In this document: positions 1 through 8,051 of the stretch, piece after piece
Numbering within the stretch: the first letter of the stretch is position 1
How the letters are laid out: every line of letters begins with the position of its first letter
Source of the DNA: Opitutus sp. GAS368
GTDB taxonomy: Bacteria > Verrucomicrobiota > Verrucomicrobiia > Opitutales > Opitutaceae
Assembly: GCA_945903465.1 (NCBI GenBank)
Contig: CAMDOF010000001.1
Span: 119,442 to 183,441 of the forward strand
Length of the DNA: 64,000 nucleotides
Direction: 5' to 3'
Notes under the pieces: model-generated
The model's input: only the letters and a program-made list of their open reading frames with translations
Told to the model about the DNA's origin: nothing
Databases searched by the model: none
Translations under genes and position numbers: made by a program

Positions 1-81
1 TCACTCCACGGACCCTATCGTGAATCCATCCTCGGCCTGCGTCCAGGTGTCTTCTGCATCGTGTTAACCCCCGATCCGTGA
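1..81 (+). CDS. C-terminal end of an unknown protein (partial)
   Basis: Frame 1 is open from the window edge to a TGA at 79-81, giving 26 residues ending ...FCIVLTPDP. The stop overlaps the GTG start of the next gene (GTGA at 78-81), the kind of translational coupling seen repeatedly in this window, which is the main reason to believe the frame. Too little is visible to assign a family. Confidence 0.45.
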   Translation, partial: SLHGPYRESILGLRPGVFCIVLTPDP

Positions 82-800
82 CCAAACCGCTCATCGAATT
101 CTCCCTGGTCATCCCCGTCTACAACGAGGCAGGCAACCTGCGACTGCTCACGCACAGCGCCATCGAGGTGCTCCGCCGCTTAGGTCGTCCTTTCGAGATC
201 ATCCTCGTCGACGATGGGAGCACCGACGAAACCCACGACGAAATCGTCGAGGCGCAACGCCTTTATCCTGAGCTCGCCCCGATCCGACTCACCCGCAATA
301 CCGGCCAAGCCGCCGCTCTACTCGTCGGCCTGCAAGCCGCCCGCGGCGATTACCTTCTTATGATGGATGGCGATGGCCAAAACGATCCGGCAGATTTTCC
401 CGCACTGATCGCTTTAGTCACATCGAACCAAGTCGACTTGGCCTGCGGCTGGCGCGTCCACCGACATGATTCAGCTCTTCGCAAACTGATGTCACGTCTC
501 GCCAACGCCGTCCGCCGCACGGTCCTCAACGACGGCGTTCACGATGCCGGCTGCCAACTACGCGTCATGCGCCAAGCTGTCCGCACGGCATTTTTTCCAA
601 TGGAACTTATGCAGAGTTTCATTCCGGCGCTGGCGGTCGCCGCTGGTTTCCGCGTCGGCGAAATCCCCGTGCGGCATCATCGGCGGACCCACGGTCAATC
701 GAAATACGGGCTCGCGCGTCTCTGGTGGCGTCCCGCCCTCGCGATGCTAAATCTGCGTTGGAAAATCACCTGGGCCCGCGGTCGGAAGCTTCCAAGGTAG
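78..800 (+). CDS. Family 2 glycosyltransferase, dolichol-phosphate-mannose-synthase-like
   Basis: A 240-residue GT-A fold enzyme that probably moves a sugar from an NDP-sugar to a lipid carrier or envelope glycan at the inner face of the membrane. Visible features are the N-terminal strand with VIPVYNEAGN (about residues 11-20), the nucleotide-binding VDDGSTDET (about 44-52), and the metal-binding segment LMMDGDGQNDP (about 93-103), a DXD-type motif. The C-terminal HGQSKYG motif (about 208-214) is typical of DPM1/DPMS-like members. No C-terminal membrane helices are present, unlike GtrB/ArnC-type proteins, so it would be peripheral. The GTG start at 78 overlaps the stop of the upstream gene. 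The acceptor is unknown. Confidence 0.85.
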   Translation: MTKPLIEFSLVIPVYNEAGNLRLLTHSAIEVLRRLGRPFEIILVDDGSTDETHDEIVEAQRLYPELAPIRLTRNTGQAAALLVGLQAARGDYLLMMDGDGQNDPADFPALIALVTSNQVDLACGWRVHRHDSALRKLMSRLANAVRRTVLNDGVHDAGCQLRVMRQAVRTAFFPMELMQSFIPALAVAAGFRVGEIPVRHHRRTHGQSKYGLARLWWRPALAMLNLRWKITWARGRKLPR

Positions 801-816
801 CGGCGAGAGGCAGCGG

Positions 817-1656
817 ATGATGCACACATTTCAACACGAGGCGATGGCGACCCACTGGGAAGTCATCATCGCCCAGCAGGAAAATGGCTACGCCCAGTAC
901 GCAGCCGAGGCGACATTTCGCGAGCTCGACCGACTCGAAACCCTGCTGAGCCGTTTCATTGAATCCAGCGACATCGCCCGCGCTAACCACCTTGAAATCG
1001 GCGAGACCACGGCCATCAGCGACGAAACCCTCGAATGCCTCCTGATCGCCGCGGACATCTCCTTGGTCACGGGGCGCGCCTTCGACCCCGCCTACCATTC
1101 CCTCCGCCCAGCGGATCTCGCGACCGATTTGACCGCCTACACGCTCGATCCAACCGCCCACACCCTGACCTCCCGCGCAACCCAGCTCCATTTGGATCTC
1201 GGCGCCGTCGGCAAAGGCTACGCTCTCGACCGCATGGCCGAAATCCTCCTCGATTGGGCCATCCCTTCGGCCTGCCTGAACGCCGGCGGCAGCAGCGTGC
1301 TCGCGCTCGCCCCACCCACCCCCACCGCGAGCGGTTGGCCCATCGGTCTGGGCGAGGGGCCTCATCGACGTACCCTCTCCCTAAAACACGCCTCCCTCAG
1401 CGCTTCAGGCACCGCCGTGCAAGGGCCCCACTTGATCGATCCACGCACCGGCCAGCCCTCTCCTCGCGTCACCCGCACCTGGGCCTTTGCACCCAACGCC
1501 GCCCAAGCCGACGCTCTTTCTACCGCCTTCTTCATAATGGAGCAATCAACGATCACCGCGCTGTGTACCGCCCACCCCCAAGTCGGCGCCGCCCTCACCT
1601 CTCTCACCGGCGATTTGAGCGTCTACGGTGCGCTCCGCACTCAACTCGATCGATAG
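817..1656 (+). CDS. apbE: ApbE family FAD:protein FMN transferase
   Basis: A 279-residue ApbE-type enzyme that covalently attaches FMN, taken from FAD, to Thr/Ser of extracytoplasmic target proteins. Recognisable motifs are MATHWEV near the N-terminus, the glycine-rich LDLGAVGKGYALDRM stretch (about residues 128-142), NAGGSS (about 153-158), HLIDPRTGQP (about 207-216) and the C-terminal AQADALSTAFFIM (about 227-240) with the metal-binding aspartate. No signal peptide or lipobox is evident; the protein starts almost directly with the catalytic domain, so either export is unusual or it acts in the cytoplasm. It lies 16 bases after the glycosyltransferase. No obvious FMN-binding substrate gene is adjacent; the nuo operon begins 311 bases later but its subunits are not known ApbE targets. 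Confidence 0.85.
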   Translation: MMHTFQHEAMATHWEVIIAQQENGYAQYAAEATFRELDRLETLLSRFIESSDIARANHLEIGETTAISDETLECLLIAADISLVTGRAFDPAYHSLRPADLATDLTAYTLDPTAHTLTSRATQLHLDLGAVGKGYALDRMAEILLDWAIPSACLNAGGSSVLALAPPTPTASGWPIGLGEGPHRRTLSLKHASLSASGTAVQGPHLIDPRTGQPSPRVTRTWAFAPNAAQADALSTAFFIMEQSTITALCTAHPQVGAALTSLTGDLSVYGALRTQLDR

Positions 1657-1967
1657 CCACGACGGCGCCCGCTCCCAACTCCTCCTGATCCTCAGTAAAC
1701 TCGCGTCGCGCACTTTTGGCTCAGCCACCTTTCTGATAAGATTTAAACGCCTGCTGCCCTCAAACGATTAGCTGCCGTCGTTAGCAAGCCGCTGTAAAAT
1801 CGCTGAGTTGAGTTTCACGGAGGAACCGCCTTCACTCTGGAAGCAGGCAGCTGATTTCCCTTACCTCGTTCGCTTCGGCGTAACCATCGACGCTCAAGCC
1901 AGCGTTGCCTTTGAAAAATCAGCCGAGTTCTGGTCTTCCGCCCTCTTATCCCACCCCTCGCTCCATC
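1657..1967. other. Intergenic region upstream of the nuo operon
   Basis: A 311-base gap between apbE and nuoA that must hold the nuo promoter. The frame of nuoA stays open back to 1905 but the extra residues do not look like NuoA. A short AT-rich stretch around 1735-1750 is the best promoter candidate; I see no clear operator or riboswitch. Confidence 0.4.
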
Positions 1968-2342
1968 ATGACCGCCGCGCACCCTTACGCGTTCTTAGCC
2001 GTACTGGCGGCGGTGGCCGTCGCCTTTCCCCTCCTCTTACTCGGAGTTGCCCAACTTTGGTTCAAATTTTTCCAGCCGGCGAAACCGAGTAGCGTAAAAA
2101 ACGACGTGTACGAATGCGGCGTGGCACCGACGGGCGATTCATGGATTCAGTTCAAGGCGCATTACTATTTATACGCTATTTTATTTCTGATTTTTGACGT
2201 CGAGGTCCTGTTTCTACTTCCCTTCGCGGTCGCCTTTACCGATCTACCGATGAGCGCGCTGCTCATCATGTCCGTCTTTATGCTGTTACTCGCGGAAGGC
2301 CTCCTCTGGGCTTGGCAACGCGGCCACCTCGAATGGAAATGA
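1968..2342 (+). CDS. nuoA: NADH-quinone oxidoreductase subunit A
   Basis: A membrane subunit of complex I, 124 residues, with three predicted helices. The diagnostic loop after helix 1 is present: [13 protein letters not shown], containing the conserved YECG of ND3/NuoA. It is followed by [12 protein letters not shown] (helix 2 with the conserved acidic pair) and a third helix ending [13 protein letters not shown]. The ATG at 1968 is chosen because the 21 upstream in-frame residues are polar, proline-rich and outside the family length. It is the first gene of a 12-gene operon; nuoB starts one base after its stop. Confidence 0.95.
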   Translation: MTAAHPYAFLAVLAAVAVAFPLLLLGVAQLWFKFFQPAKPSSVKNDVYECGVAPTGDSWIQFKAHYYLYAILFLIFDVEVLFLLPFAVAFTDLPMSALLIMSVFMLLLAEGLLWAWQRGHLEWK

Positions 2343-2343
2343 C

Positions 2344-2991
2344 ATGAGCGATACCCCGGCAGCGGCCCACCCAGACATCGACCAAGCGACCCGCGACGAG
2401 TTACGCCGACAAGGCATTTTATTGACCAGCATGGAGGAGCTCTACAACTGGGGCCGGAGCCACTCCGTGTGGCCGCTTCAATTTGGCCTCGCCTGCTGCG
2501 CCATCGAAATGATCGCCGCTTCGATGGCCAAGTTTGACATCGCTCGCTTTGGCTCCGAGGTCTTCCGTCCTTCCCCTCGGCAAGCCGATCTCCTCATCGT
2601 CTCCGGTACCGTCACAAAAAAGATGACCCCACAGGTCGTCCGGCTCTGGAACCAAATGCCAGAGCCGAAATACTGCATCGCCATGGGCGCCTGCGCTATC
2701 TCGGGCGGCCCGTTCAAACAGGGCTACAACGTCCTCAAGGGAATCGATCGTTTTATTCCGGTCGATATCTACATTCCTGGTTGCCCTCCGCGCCCCGAGG
2801 CCTTGCTCAACGGACTGCTGGCCTTGCAGGAAAAAATCCGTGCCCAGAAACTCTCCGGCCCAGATGCGCCCCGCCATCTTCGCGCCGACGATCCGTGCGA
2901 ATATCCCGTCCCCGAGTTCGGCGAGCATGACCTCCTTCCAACCAAGAATCCTGTCCTCTGGCAGGCCCCCATCATCGTTCGCAAGGAATGA
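2344..2991 (+). CDS. nuoB: NADH-quinone oxidoreductase subunit B
   Basis: A 215-residue peripheral-arm subunit that carries the N2 [4Fe-4S] cluster, the last redox centre before quinone. The cluster ligands are visible: the adjacent cysteine pair in LACCAIEM (about residues 50-57), the cysteines in [10 protein letters not shown] (about 115-124) and PGCPPRPE (about 146-153). The protein is longer than many NuoB at its C-terminus (about 40 extra residues after LLALQEKI). It lies directly after nuoA and before nuoC, the standard ABCD order. Confidence 0.95.
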   Translation: MSDTPAAAHPDIDQATRDELRRQGILLTSMEELYNWGRSHSVWPLQFGLACCAIEMIAASMAKFDIARFGSEVFRPSPRQADLLIVSGTVTKKMTPQVVRLWNQMPEPKYCIAMGACAISGGPFKQGYNVLKGIDRFIPVDIYIPGCPPRPEALLNGLLALQEKIRAQKLSGPDAPRHLRADDPCEYPVPEFGEHDLLPTKNPVLWQAPIIVRKE

Positions 2992-3006
2992 CGCCAACCA
3001 GCCAAG

Positions 3007-3849
3007 ATGGAAACCCTCGAACATCTCCGCGACCGCCTCGCCACCGCGTTCCCCCGTTCCGAGGTTGTGATTGTCAACAACCCGAGCCCATCCGCCCAAC
3101 ACTCGCTCCTGATCTCCGCCGATCACGCGCGCGTCATCGCCCGGCACTTACGCGACGAGGCCGACCTCCAGTTCGATTACTGCTCCAATGTGACCGGCAT
3201 CGACTGGCCCGAAAAAGAGATCATCGAGACCATCAAGCCCGCTCAGACCGATCCCGCTGGCGGTGCCGCGGTGGGAACGGAACAAAAAATCAAACGTCTG
3301 CAGCCTGGTTACCTCGAGGTCGTCTATCACCTCTACTCAATGGCGCTGGGCCACGGCCCCGTCATCCTGCGCCTTCGCACCCTTAATCGCGCCGATCGCG
3401 TCGAACTCCCATCCCTCACCCCTGTCTGGCGCTCATGCGAGTTCCAAGAACGCGAAATCTTCGATCTCTTCGGCGTCCTCTTCTCCGATCACCCCGATCT
3501 CCGCCGCATCCTCATGTGGGACGAGTTTAAAGACCACCCCATGCGCAAGGACTATGTCGAACCAGACGACTACGAATGGGAACCCACCCCTCACGGCCCC
3601 GTCCTCGCTAAGGCTAAGGTCCATTACGCTGCGCTCACCCCGGTCGCCGCCGCTGCGCTGGGAACCACACCCGCGTCTAGCTCGGCACCGGCGCCGATGT
3701 CCACACCTGGACCCATCGCCTCGCCCGCTGGCGGACCCGCGATCGCGCTCCCGCTGGCCGTCGAGACGCCACCCATAACAAAAGCTCCCGCCACCGCCCA
3801 GTCGCCCACCCTCAACCCCGCCGCGCCGAGCGCCGCCCCGCGCCCATGA
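3007..3849 (+). CDS. nuoC: NADH-quinone oxidoreductase subunit C
   Basis: A 280-residue homologue of the 30-kDa subunit, part of the Q module connecting the peripheral arm to the membrane. The hallmark motif [15 protein letters not shown] (about residues 176-190) is present, as is the upstream [22 protein letters not shown]. The conserved fold ends near residue 205; the remaining ~75 residues are an Ala/Pro/Ser-rich tail with no recognisable domain, making the protein much longer than the usual ~200 residues. Its stop overlaps the nuoD start (ATGA, 3846-3849). NuoC and NuoD are separate here, not fused as in E. coli. Confidence 0.95.
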   Translation: METLEHLRDRLATAFPRSEVVIVNNPSPSAQHSLLISADHARVIARHLRDEADLQFDYCSNVTGIDWPEKEIIETIKPAQTDPAGGAAVGTEQKIKRLQPGYLEVVYHLYSMALGHGPVILRLRTLNRADRVELPSLTPVWRSCEFQEREIFDLFGVLFSDHPDLRRILMWDEFKDHPMRKDYVEPDDYEWEPTPHGPVLAKAKVHYAALTPVAAAALGTTPASSSAPAPMSTPGPIASPAGGPAIALPLAVETPPITKAPATAQSPTLNPAAPSAAPRP

Positions 3850-5018
3850 ACGAGCTCACGCCCCCTTCGTTCAACCCGCCTTCCGGCGCTCAGGTTCGCG
3901 CGGTGCACGACGCTTTTCACGGCGATCTCCTCGAGGTCTCCATGGGGCCCCATCATCCTTCTACCCACGGCGTCTTCCGCATGATGGTCACCCTCGATGG
4001 CGAGACCATCGTAAAACTCAAACCCGTCTTCGGCTACCTTCATCGGAACCACGAAAAACTCGGCGAGAACACCACCTACCTGTCGTCGATGCCGTACACC
4101 GACCGACTCGATTACCTCAACTCGATGACGAATAACTGGGCCTACGCCCTCGCCGTCGAAAAACTCGCCGGCCAAAGCGTCCCCGAACGCGCCGAATACC
4201 TGCGCGTCATTCTCGCTGAACTTACCCGTCTCCTCAACCATACCTGCCTCGCGGGCTTTCTACTCCAAGACTGCGGCGCCAGCGGCACGCCGCTCATGTA
4301 CGCCTTTCGCGAGCGCGAAAAAATCCTCGATCTCTTCGAGGCGCTCAGCGGCTCCCGCATGATGTGCAACTATCAGCGCTTCGGCGGTTGCCGCGTCGAC
4401 CCCTCCCCCGAGTGGCTCACCGCCGCCCAGTCGCTCACCGACGGCTACGGTCGGTTTCTCGATGAATACGAGAGCCTCATCACCCAAAATGAAATTCTAA
4501 TGGCTCGCACCCAGGGCGTCGGCGTCCTTTCGCCCGCGCTCGCCGTGAGTGCCGGCGTCACCGGCCCCATGCTCCGCGCTACCGGCGTTAACTACGACTT
4601 GCGCAAGGTCGACGCTTATGGCTTTTACCCGCGCTTCCCGTTCCGGGTCCCGCTCGGCGATCACGGCGATACTTACGATCGCTACATGATCCGGATTCTC
4701 GAAATGCGTGAGTCCATCACGATTCTCCAACAGGCTTTTCGCACCCTCCCCTCCGGCCCGATCATCGATCCCAAAGCCAAACTCCGCGGCTTCCGACCCA
4801 AGCCGGGTGAAGCCTACGGTCGCATCGAGGGCCCCAAGGGAGAAATTGGTTTTTATCTGATCAGCGATGGCAGCCCTAACCCCTACCGCTACCGCGTCCG
4901 GCCTCCTTCCCTTGTCAACCTGACCATCCTCGAGGACCTCTGCCTAGGCCAAACGCTCGCCGACGCCGTCATCATCCTCGGGAGCATTGATATCGTGCTC
5001 GGCGAAGTCGATCGCTGA
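3846..5018 (+). CDS. nuoD: NADH-quinone oxidoreductase subunit D
   Basis: A 390-residue homologue of the 49-kDa subunit, which forms the quinone-binding cavity with NuoB. Conserved features include [14 protein letters not shown] (about residues 32-45) with the quinone-site histidine, [13 protein letters not shown] (about 63-75), and a C-terminal IKGPKGE-like [14 protein letters not shown] stretch. The C-terminus ends [11 protein letters not shown], matching the family's final VFGEVDR-type ending. It overlaps nuoC by 4 bases, and 55 bases separate it from nuoI. Confidence 0.95.
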   Translation: MNELTPPSFNPPSGAQVRAVHDAFHGDLLEVSMGPHHPSTHGVFRMMVTLDGETIVKLKPVFGYLHRNHEKLGENTTYLSSMPYTDRLDYLNSMTNNWAYALAVEKLAGQSVPERAEYLRVILAELTRLLNHTCLAGFLLQDCGASGTPLMYAFREREKILDLFEALSGSRMMCNYQRFGGCRVDPSPEWLTAAQSLTDGYGRFLDEYESLITQNEILMARTQGVGVLSPALAVSAGVTGPMLRATGVNYDLRKVDAYGFYPRFPFRVPLGDHGDTYDRYMIRILEMRESITILQQAFRTLPSGPIIDPKAKLRGFRPKPGEAYGRIEGPKGEIGFYLISDGSPNPYRYRVRPPSLVNLTILEDLCLGQTLADAVIILGSIDIVLGEVDR

Positions 5019-5073
5019 CCATTTTCCTCAGCCGCCACCCCGCCCGCTTCCTCCACCACGCCCGCTCCCCGCC

Positions 5074-5820
5074 ATGCTCGGTTCCGGATTAATTCAAGGC
5101 CTCGCCGTCACCGCTAAAAATTTCGTGGGCTCATTCTACGATCCCGCCCGCCTCATCACGCTGGAATATCCGGAACAAAAACCCCAGCTGCCGGAGAACT
5201 ACCGCAACTTCCCCTTTCTCATCACGGAAAACGCCACCGACCCGATGGGCACGTTGCGCTGCGTCGCTTGCCAGATTTGCGAGAAGGAATGCCCGCCGCA
5301 GTGCATCTATATCGAGAAGAGCAAAGATAAAAAACCCGACGCTAACGGGAAATTACAACTGTATCCCGCGATCTTCGACATCGACACATCGGTCTGCATG
5401 AGTTGCCAGATCTGCGTAGAGGTCTGCCCCTTTGACGCGATTAAAATGGACCAGGTTTTCGAGATCGCCACCACCGATCGCTTCAGTGCGTTGCTGATGG
5501 ACCGCGAACAACTCGCCAAGCCCAACAGCTACTATCATAAGATCCACCCCAGCGAAGCCGCCGAAGTCGACGCACGGCTCACCGCTGAGCGCCAAGCCGC
5601 CGAAGAAAAAGCACGCGCCGCCGCCGCCGCGAAAGCCGCCAAAGTCGCTTCGGCCGCCAGCGCGCTTACCCCACCGGTCGTCACACCCGCACCTCCGCCC
5701 GCACCTCCGCCCGCACCTCCGCCCGCACCTCCGCCCGCGCCATCGACCCCAGCCCCGTCAGCGCAGCACGCGCCGGGCGCCAACCCCACGGGCGCTCCGC
5801 TCCCGCCGGGCACACCATGA
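5074..5820 (+). CDS. nuoI: NADH-quinone oxidoreductase subunit I, with proline-rich tail
   Basis: A 248-residue ferredoxin-like subunit with two [4Fe-4S] clusters (N6a/N6b). The two CxxCxxCxxxCP motifs are clear: CVACQICEKECP and CMSCQICVEVCP. The ATG at 5074 is chosen because the upstream in-frame stretch is Pro/Arg low complexity and overlaps nuoD. After the core (about residue 165) comes an Ala/Glu-rich helix and then a Pro/Ala tail encoded by four perfect 12-bp units (5686-5733), so the protein is far longer than the usual 130-180 residues. Its position before nuoH, instead of after it, is unusual. Confidence 0.93.
   Translation: MLGSGLIQGLAVTAKNFVGSFYDPARLITLEYPEQKPQLPENYRNFPFLITENATDPMGTLRCVACQICEKECPPQCIYIEKSKDKKPDANGKLQLYPAIFDIDTSVCMSCQICVEVCPFDAIKMDQVFEIATTDRFSALLMDREQLAKPNSYYHKIHPSEAAEVDARLTAERQAAEEKARAAAAAKAAKVASAASALTPPVVTPAPPPAPPPAPPPAPPPAPSTPAPSAQHAPGANPTGAPLPPGTP
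5686..5733 (+). repeat. Four 12-bp tandem repeats in the nuoI tail
   Basis: Four perfect units of CCCGCACCTCCG, encoding alternating Pro/Ala/Pro runs. The 12-bp unit keeps frame, so copy number can vary without disrupting nuoI. Confidence 0.9.
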
Positions 5821-5941
5821 ATCTCGCGCCTCAAGCGGCCTCGACGCCCGCCGCCACGCGCCGCTCCGACAACCAAGGCTCGCCCCTGCTCCGCTCGCGC
5901 GCTTGGCCCCAGAACCTGCGGCCAGCTCATTAAAAAATCCC

Positions 5942-7162
5942 ATGAATGCCGCGCCTCCCGCCGCCGACGCCTTCCTCGAACGGCTCCCGCTCATCGCGCG
6001 CGATATGCTGACCGTCTGGTTTCCTGAACCAGCGCGCTGGTTACTCAACAGCCTGCTCGCCATCGCCGCGATCATCATCTCCTTCGCCACCCTTTTTTCT
6101 CTCCTCACTCTCGCTGAGCGCAAAATCCTCGGTCGCGTCCAAAACCGCCCCGGCCCCAATCGCACCGGTCTGCCTTTCCTGCCGTTCACCGCTGGCCGTA
6201 TCTTCGGGCTCGGCCAACCTTTCGCCGACGGTATCAAAATGCTCACCAAGGAAGACATCGTGCCGCGGGCGGCTGATCAATTCCTCCACTTCCTCGCGCC
6301 CGTCGCCTTGCTCGCCTTGTCCATTCTGACCTTCGCAGTCATTCCTTTCGGGCGTCATCTTGTGCCCGTCGAGCTCGACGCCGGCGTCCTCTACTTCTTC
6401 GCCGCCGGCGCGGCCACCGAACTCGCGATCTTCATGGCCGGATGGGCCAGCCGCAACAAGTTCGCGCTCCTCGCCGCGATGCGCGCCCTCGCGCAACTCA
6501 TCAGCTACGAACTTCCCCTGCTGCTTTCCATTGTCCCGGTGATCATGCTCGCCCAGAGCCTTTCCCCCACCGCGATCGTCACCGCCCAAGGCACGCTGCC
6601 CCACTGGTACGTGTGCACGCCGTGGGGCTTCGCCGCTTTCGTCATTTTCTTTATCGCCGCGCTCGCTGAGTCCAACCGCTCCCCCTTTGACCTGCCAGAA
6701 GCTGAAAGCGAGCTCATCGCGGGGCACCTCACCGAGTATTCAGGCTTCAAATACGCAATTTTCTTTATGGCCGAATATTTTGGCATGTGCGCGTTGAGCG
6801 GCATGGGGGTCACGCTGTTTCTCGGCGGCTGGCAGGCTCCCTTTTCATTTCTCGAATTCATCCCTTCGTATGTCTGGTTTGGAGCCAAGCTGCTCACGCT
6901 TTTACTCTTGTTTATCTGGATCCGCGCGACGTTTCCACGACTCCGCATGGATCAACTCACTCGGCTCGCTTGGAAATTTCTCGTTCCCCTCGCTTTGATT
7001 AATCTCCTGACGGCTGCGTTCTGGCACCATAGCCACAATTGGTCGACTCCGCTCCAACTCGTGCGCTGGGCCATCGCGATCTTCCTGGTCGTCAGTCCCT
7101 TCCTCTGGCTGGGCCGTGCCCTCACGCAAACCTTTCGCCCTCGGACCTACCGCTACGCTTGA
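5942..7162 (+). CDS. nuoH: NADH-quinone oxidoreductase subunit H
   Basis: A 406-residue membrane subunit that joins the membrane arm to the Q module. Key features are AERKILGRVQNRPGPNRTG (about residues 57-75), the signature cytoplasmic loop of ND1/NuoH, and the acidic loop SNRSPFDLPEAESELIAGHLTEYSG (about 242-266), which contributes to the quinone channel. Around eight or nine helices are predicted. The ATG at 5942 fits the family; a TTG at 5903 would add 13 residues. The 121-base gap after nuoI holds no gene. Confidence 0.95.
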   Translation: MNAAPPAADAFLERLPLIARDMLTVWFPEPARWLLNSLLAIAAIIISFATLFSLLTLAERKILGRVQNRPGPNRTGLPFLPFTAGRIFGLGQPFADGIKMLTKEDIVPRAADQFLHFLAPVALLALSILTFAVIPFGRHLVPVELDAGVLYFFAAGAATELAIFMAGWASRNKFALLAAMRALAQLISYELPLLLSIVPVIMLAQSLSPTAIVTAQGTLPHWYVCTPWGFAAFVIFFIAALAESNRSPFDLPEAESELIAGHLTEYSGFKYAIFFMAEYFGMCALSGMGVTLFLGGWQAPFSFLEFIPSYVWFGAKLLTLLLLFIWIRATFPRLRMDQLTRLAWKFLVPLALINLLTAAFWHHSHNWSTPLQLVRWAIAIFLVVSPFLWLGRALTQTFRPRTYRYA

Positions 7163-7205
7163 GCGCGCTCGCCGCCATGCCTGCTCACTCCCCCCACCGC
7201 CGTTG

Positions 7206-7715
7206 ATGAACACCGCCCCGCTCATTCTAATTGCTTTGACCACCCTCGCGACGGCGGCCGTCGCCATGGCTGGGCGCAATCTGATTCACAGCGCTTTACT
7301 GCTCGTCGCGAGTTGGGCGGGGATCGCCGCATTCTACCTTTGGGCCGCCGCCGAGTTCGTCGCTTTTGCCCAAATTCTTATTTACGTCGGCGGAGTCTCG
7401 ATGGTCGTCTTATTCGCCGTTTTACTCACGCGGAATTCTCGCGCCGAACTCGCCATCTCCACTGATTCCTTTAGTCGCGCGATCGCCGCGCTGCTGGCTG
7501 GCGGGGCCGTTTTCGGCATCCTCGTCGGAGCCATTCTTCGCACGCCGCTCACGGGATCGACCCGGTCACCCGCCGCTTTTAACGTGCGCACCCTCGGGCT
7601 GGAATTGATGGGCACGCACGCGGCCGCGTTATTGATCATCGGAATTATCCTGACGGTGGCCTTGCTGGGCGCCGTGGTGCTCGCGGCACCCGAGCCCCCC
7701 GAGGACGCGCCATGA
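7206..7715 (+). CDS. nuoJ: NADH-quinone oxidoreductase subunit J
   Basis: A 169-residue membrane subunit with five predicted helices. The conserved AEFVAFAQILIYVGGVSMVVLFAVLLT segment (third helix, with the pi-bulge region) identifies ND6/NuoJ. The ATG at 7206 gives the expected N-terminal helix; the 30 residues upstream in frame overlap nuoH and are polar. Its stop overlaps the nuoK start by 4 bases (ATGA at 7712-7715). Confidence 0.93.
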   Translation: MNTAPLILIALTTLATAAVAMAGRNLIHSALLLVASWAGIAAFYLWAAAEFVAFAQILIYVGGVSMVVLFAVLLTRNSRAELAISTDSFSRAIAALLAGGAVFGILVGAILRTPLTGSTRSPAAFNVRTLGLELMGTHAAALLIIGIILTVALLGAVVLAAPEPPEDAP

Positions 7716-8029
7716 ACCTTTCCCCGCTCCACTTTTGCCTACTTTTCTCGAGCGGACTCTTCTGCATTGGACTCATCGGTGCGCTCTCCCGCCGCAACGC
7801 CATTCTGGTTCTCCTTGGCATCGAGTTGATGCTCAACGCCGCCAATCTCAACTTCATCGCGTTCTGGCGCTTTAGCCCGAATCCGGAAAACGGCCACGGC
7901 ATCCTCTTTGTGGTTTTCTCCATCGCCGTCGCCGCGGCCGAAGCTGCTGTCGGGCTCGCTCTTGTCATCTCAATTTACCGGCACCAAAAAAACATTCGCC
8001 TGCCGGAAGCCACCCGGCTGAAGGGCTAA
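7712..8029 (+). CDS. nuoK: NADH-quinone oxidoreductase subunit K
   Basis: A 105-residue MrpC-like subunit with three helices. The family motif LGIELMLNAANLNFIAF carries the membrane glutamate in helix 2, and AVAAAEAAVGLALVISIYR carries the second conserved glutamate in helix 3; both take part in proton translocation. Length is exactly typical. It overlaps nuoJ and lies 22 bases before nuoL. Confidence 0.95.
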   Translation: MNLSPLHFCLLFSSGLFCIGLIGALSRRNAILVLLGIELMLNAANLNFIAFWRFSPNPENGHGILFVVFSIAVAAAEAAVGLALVISIYRHQKNIRLPEATRLKG

Positions 8030-8051
8030 CCCCGCCCGAGGGTCTTACATC

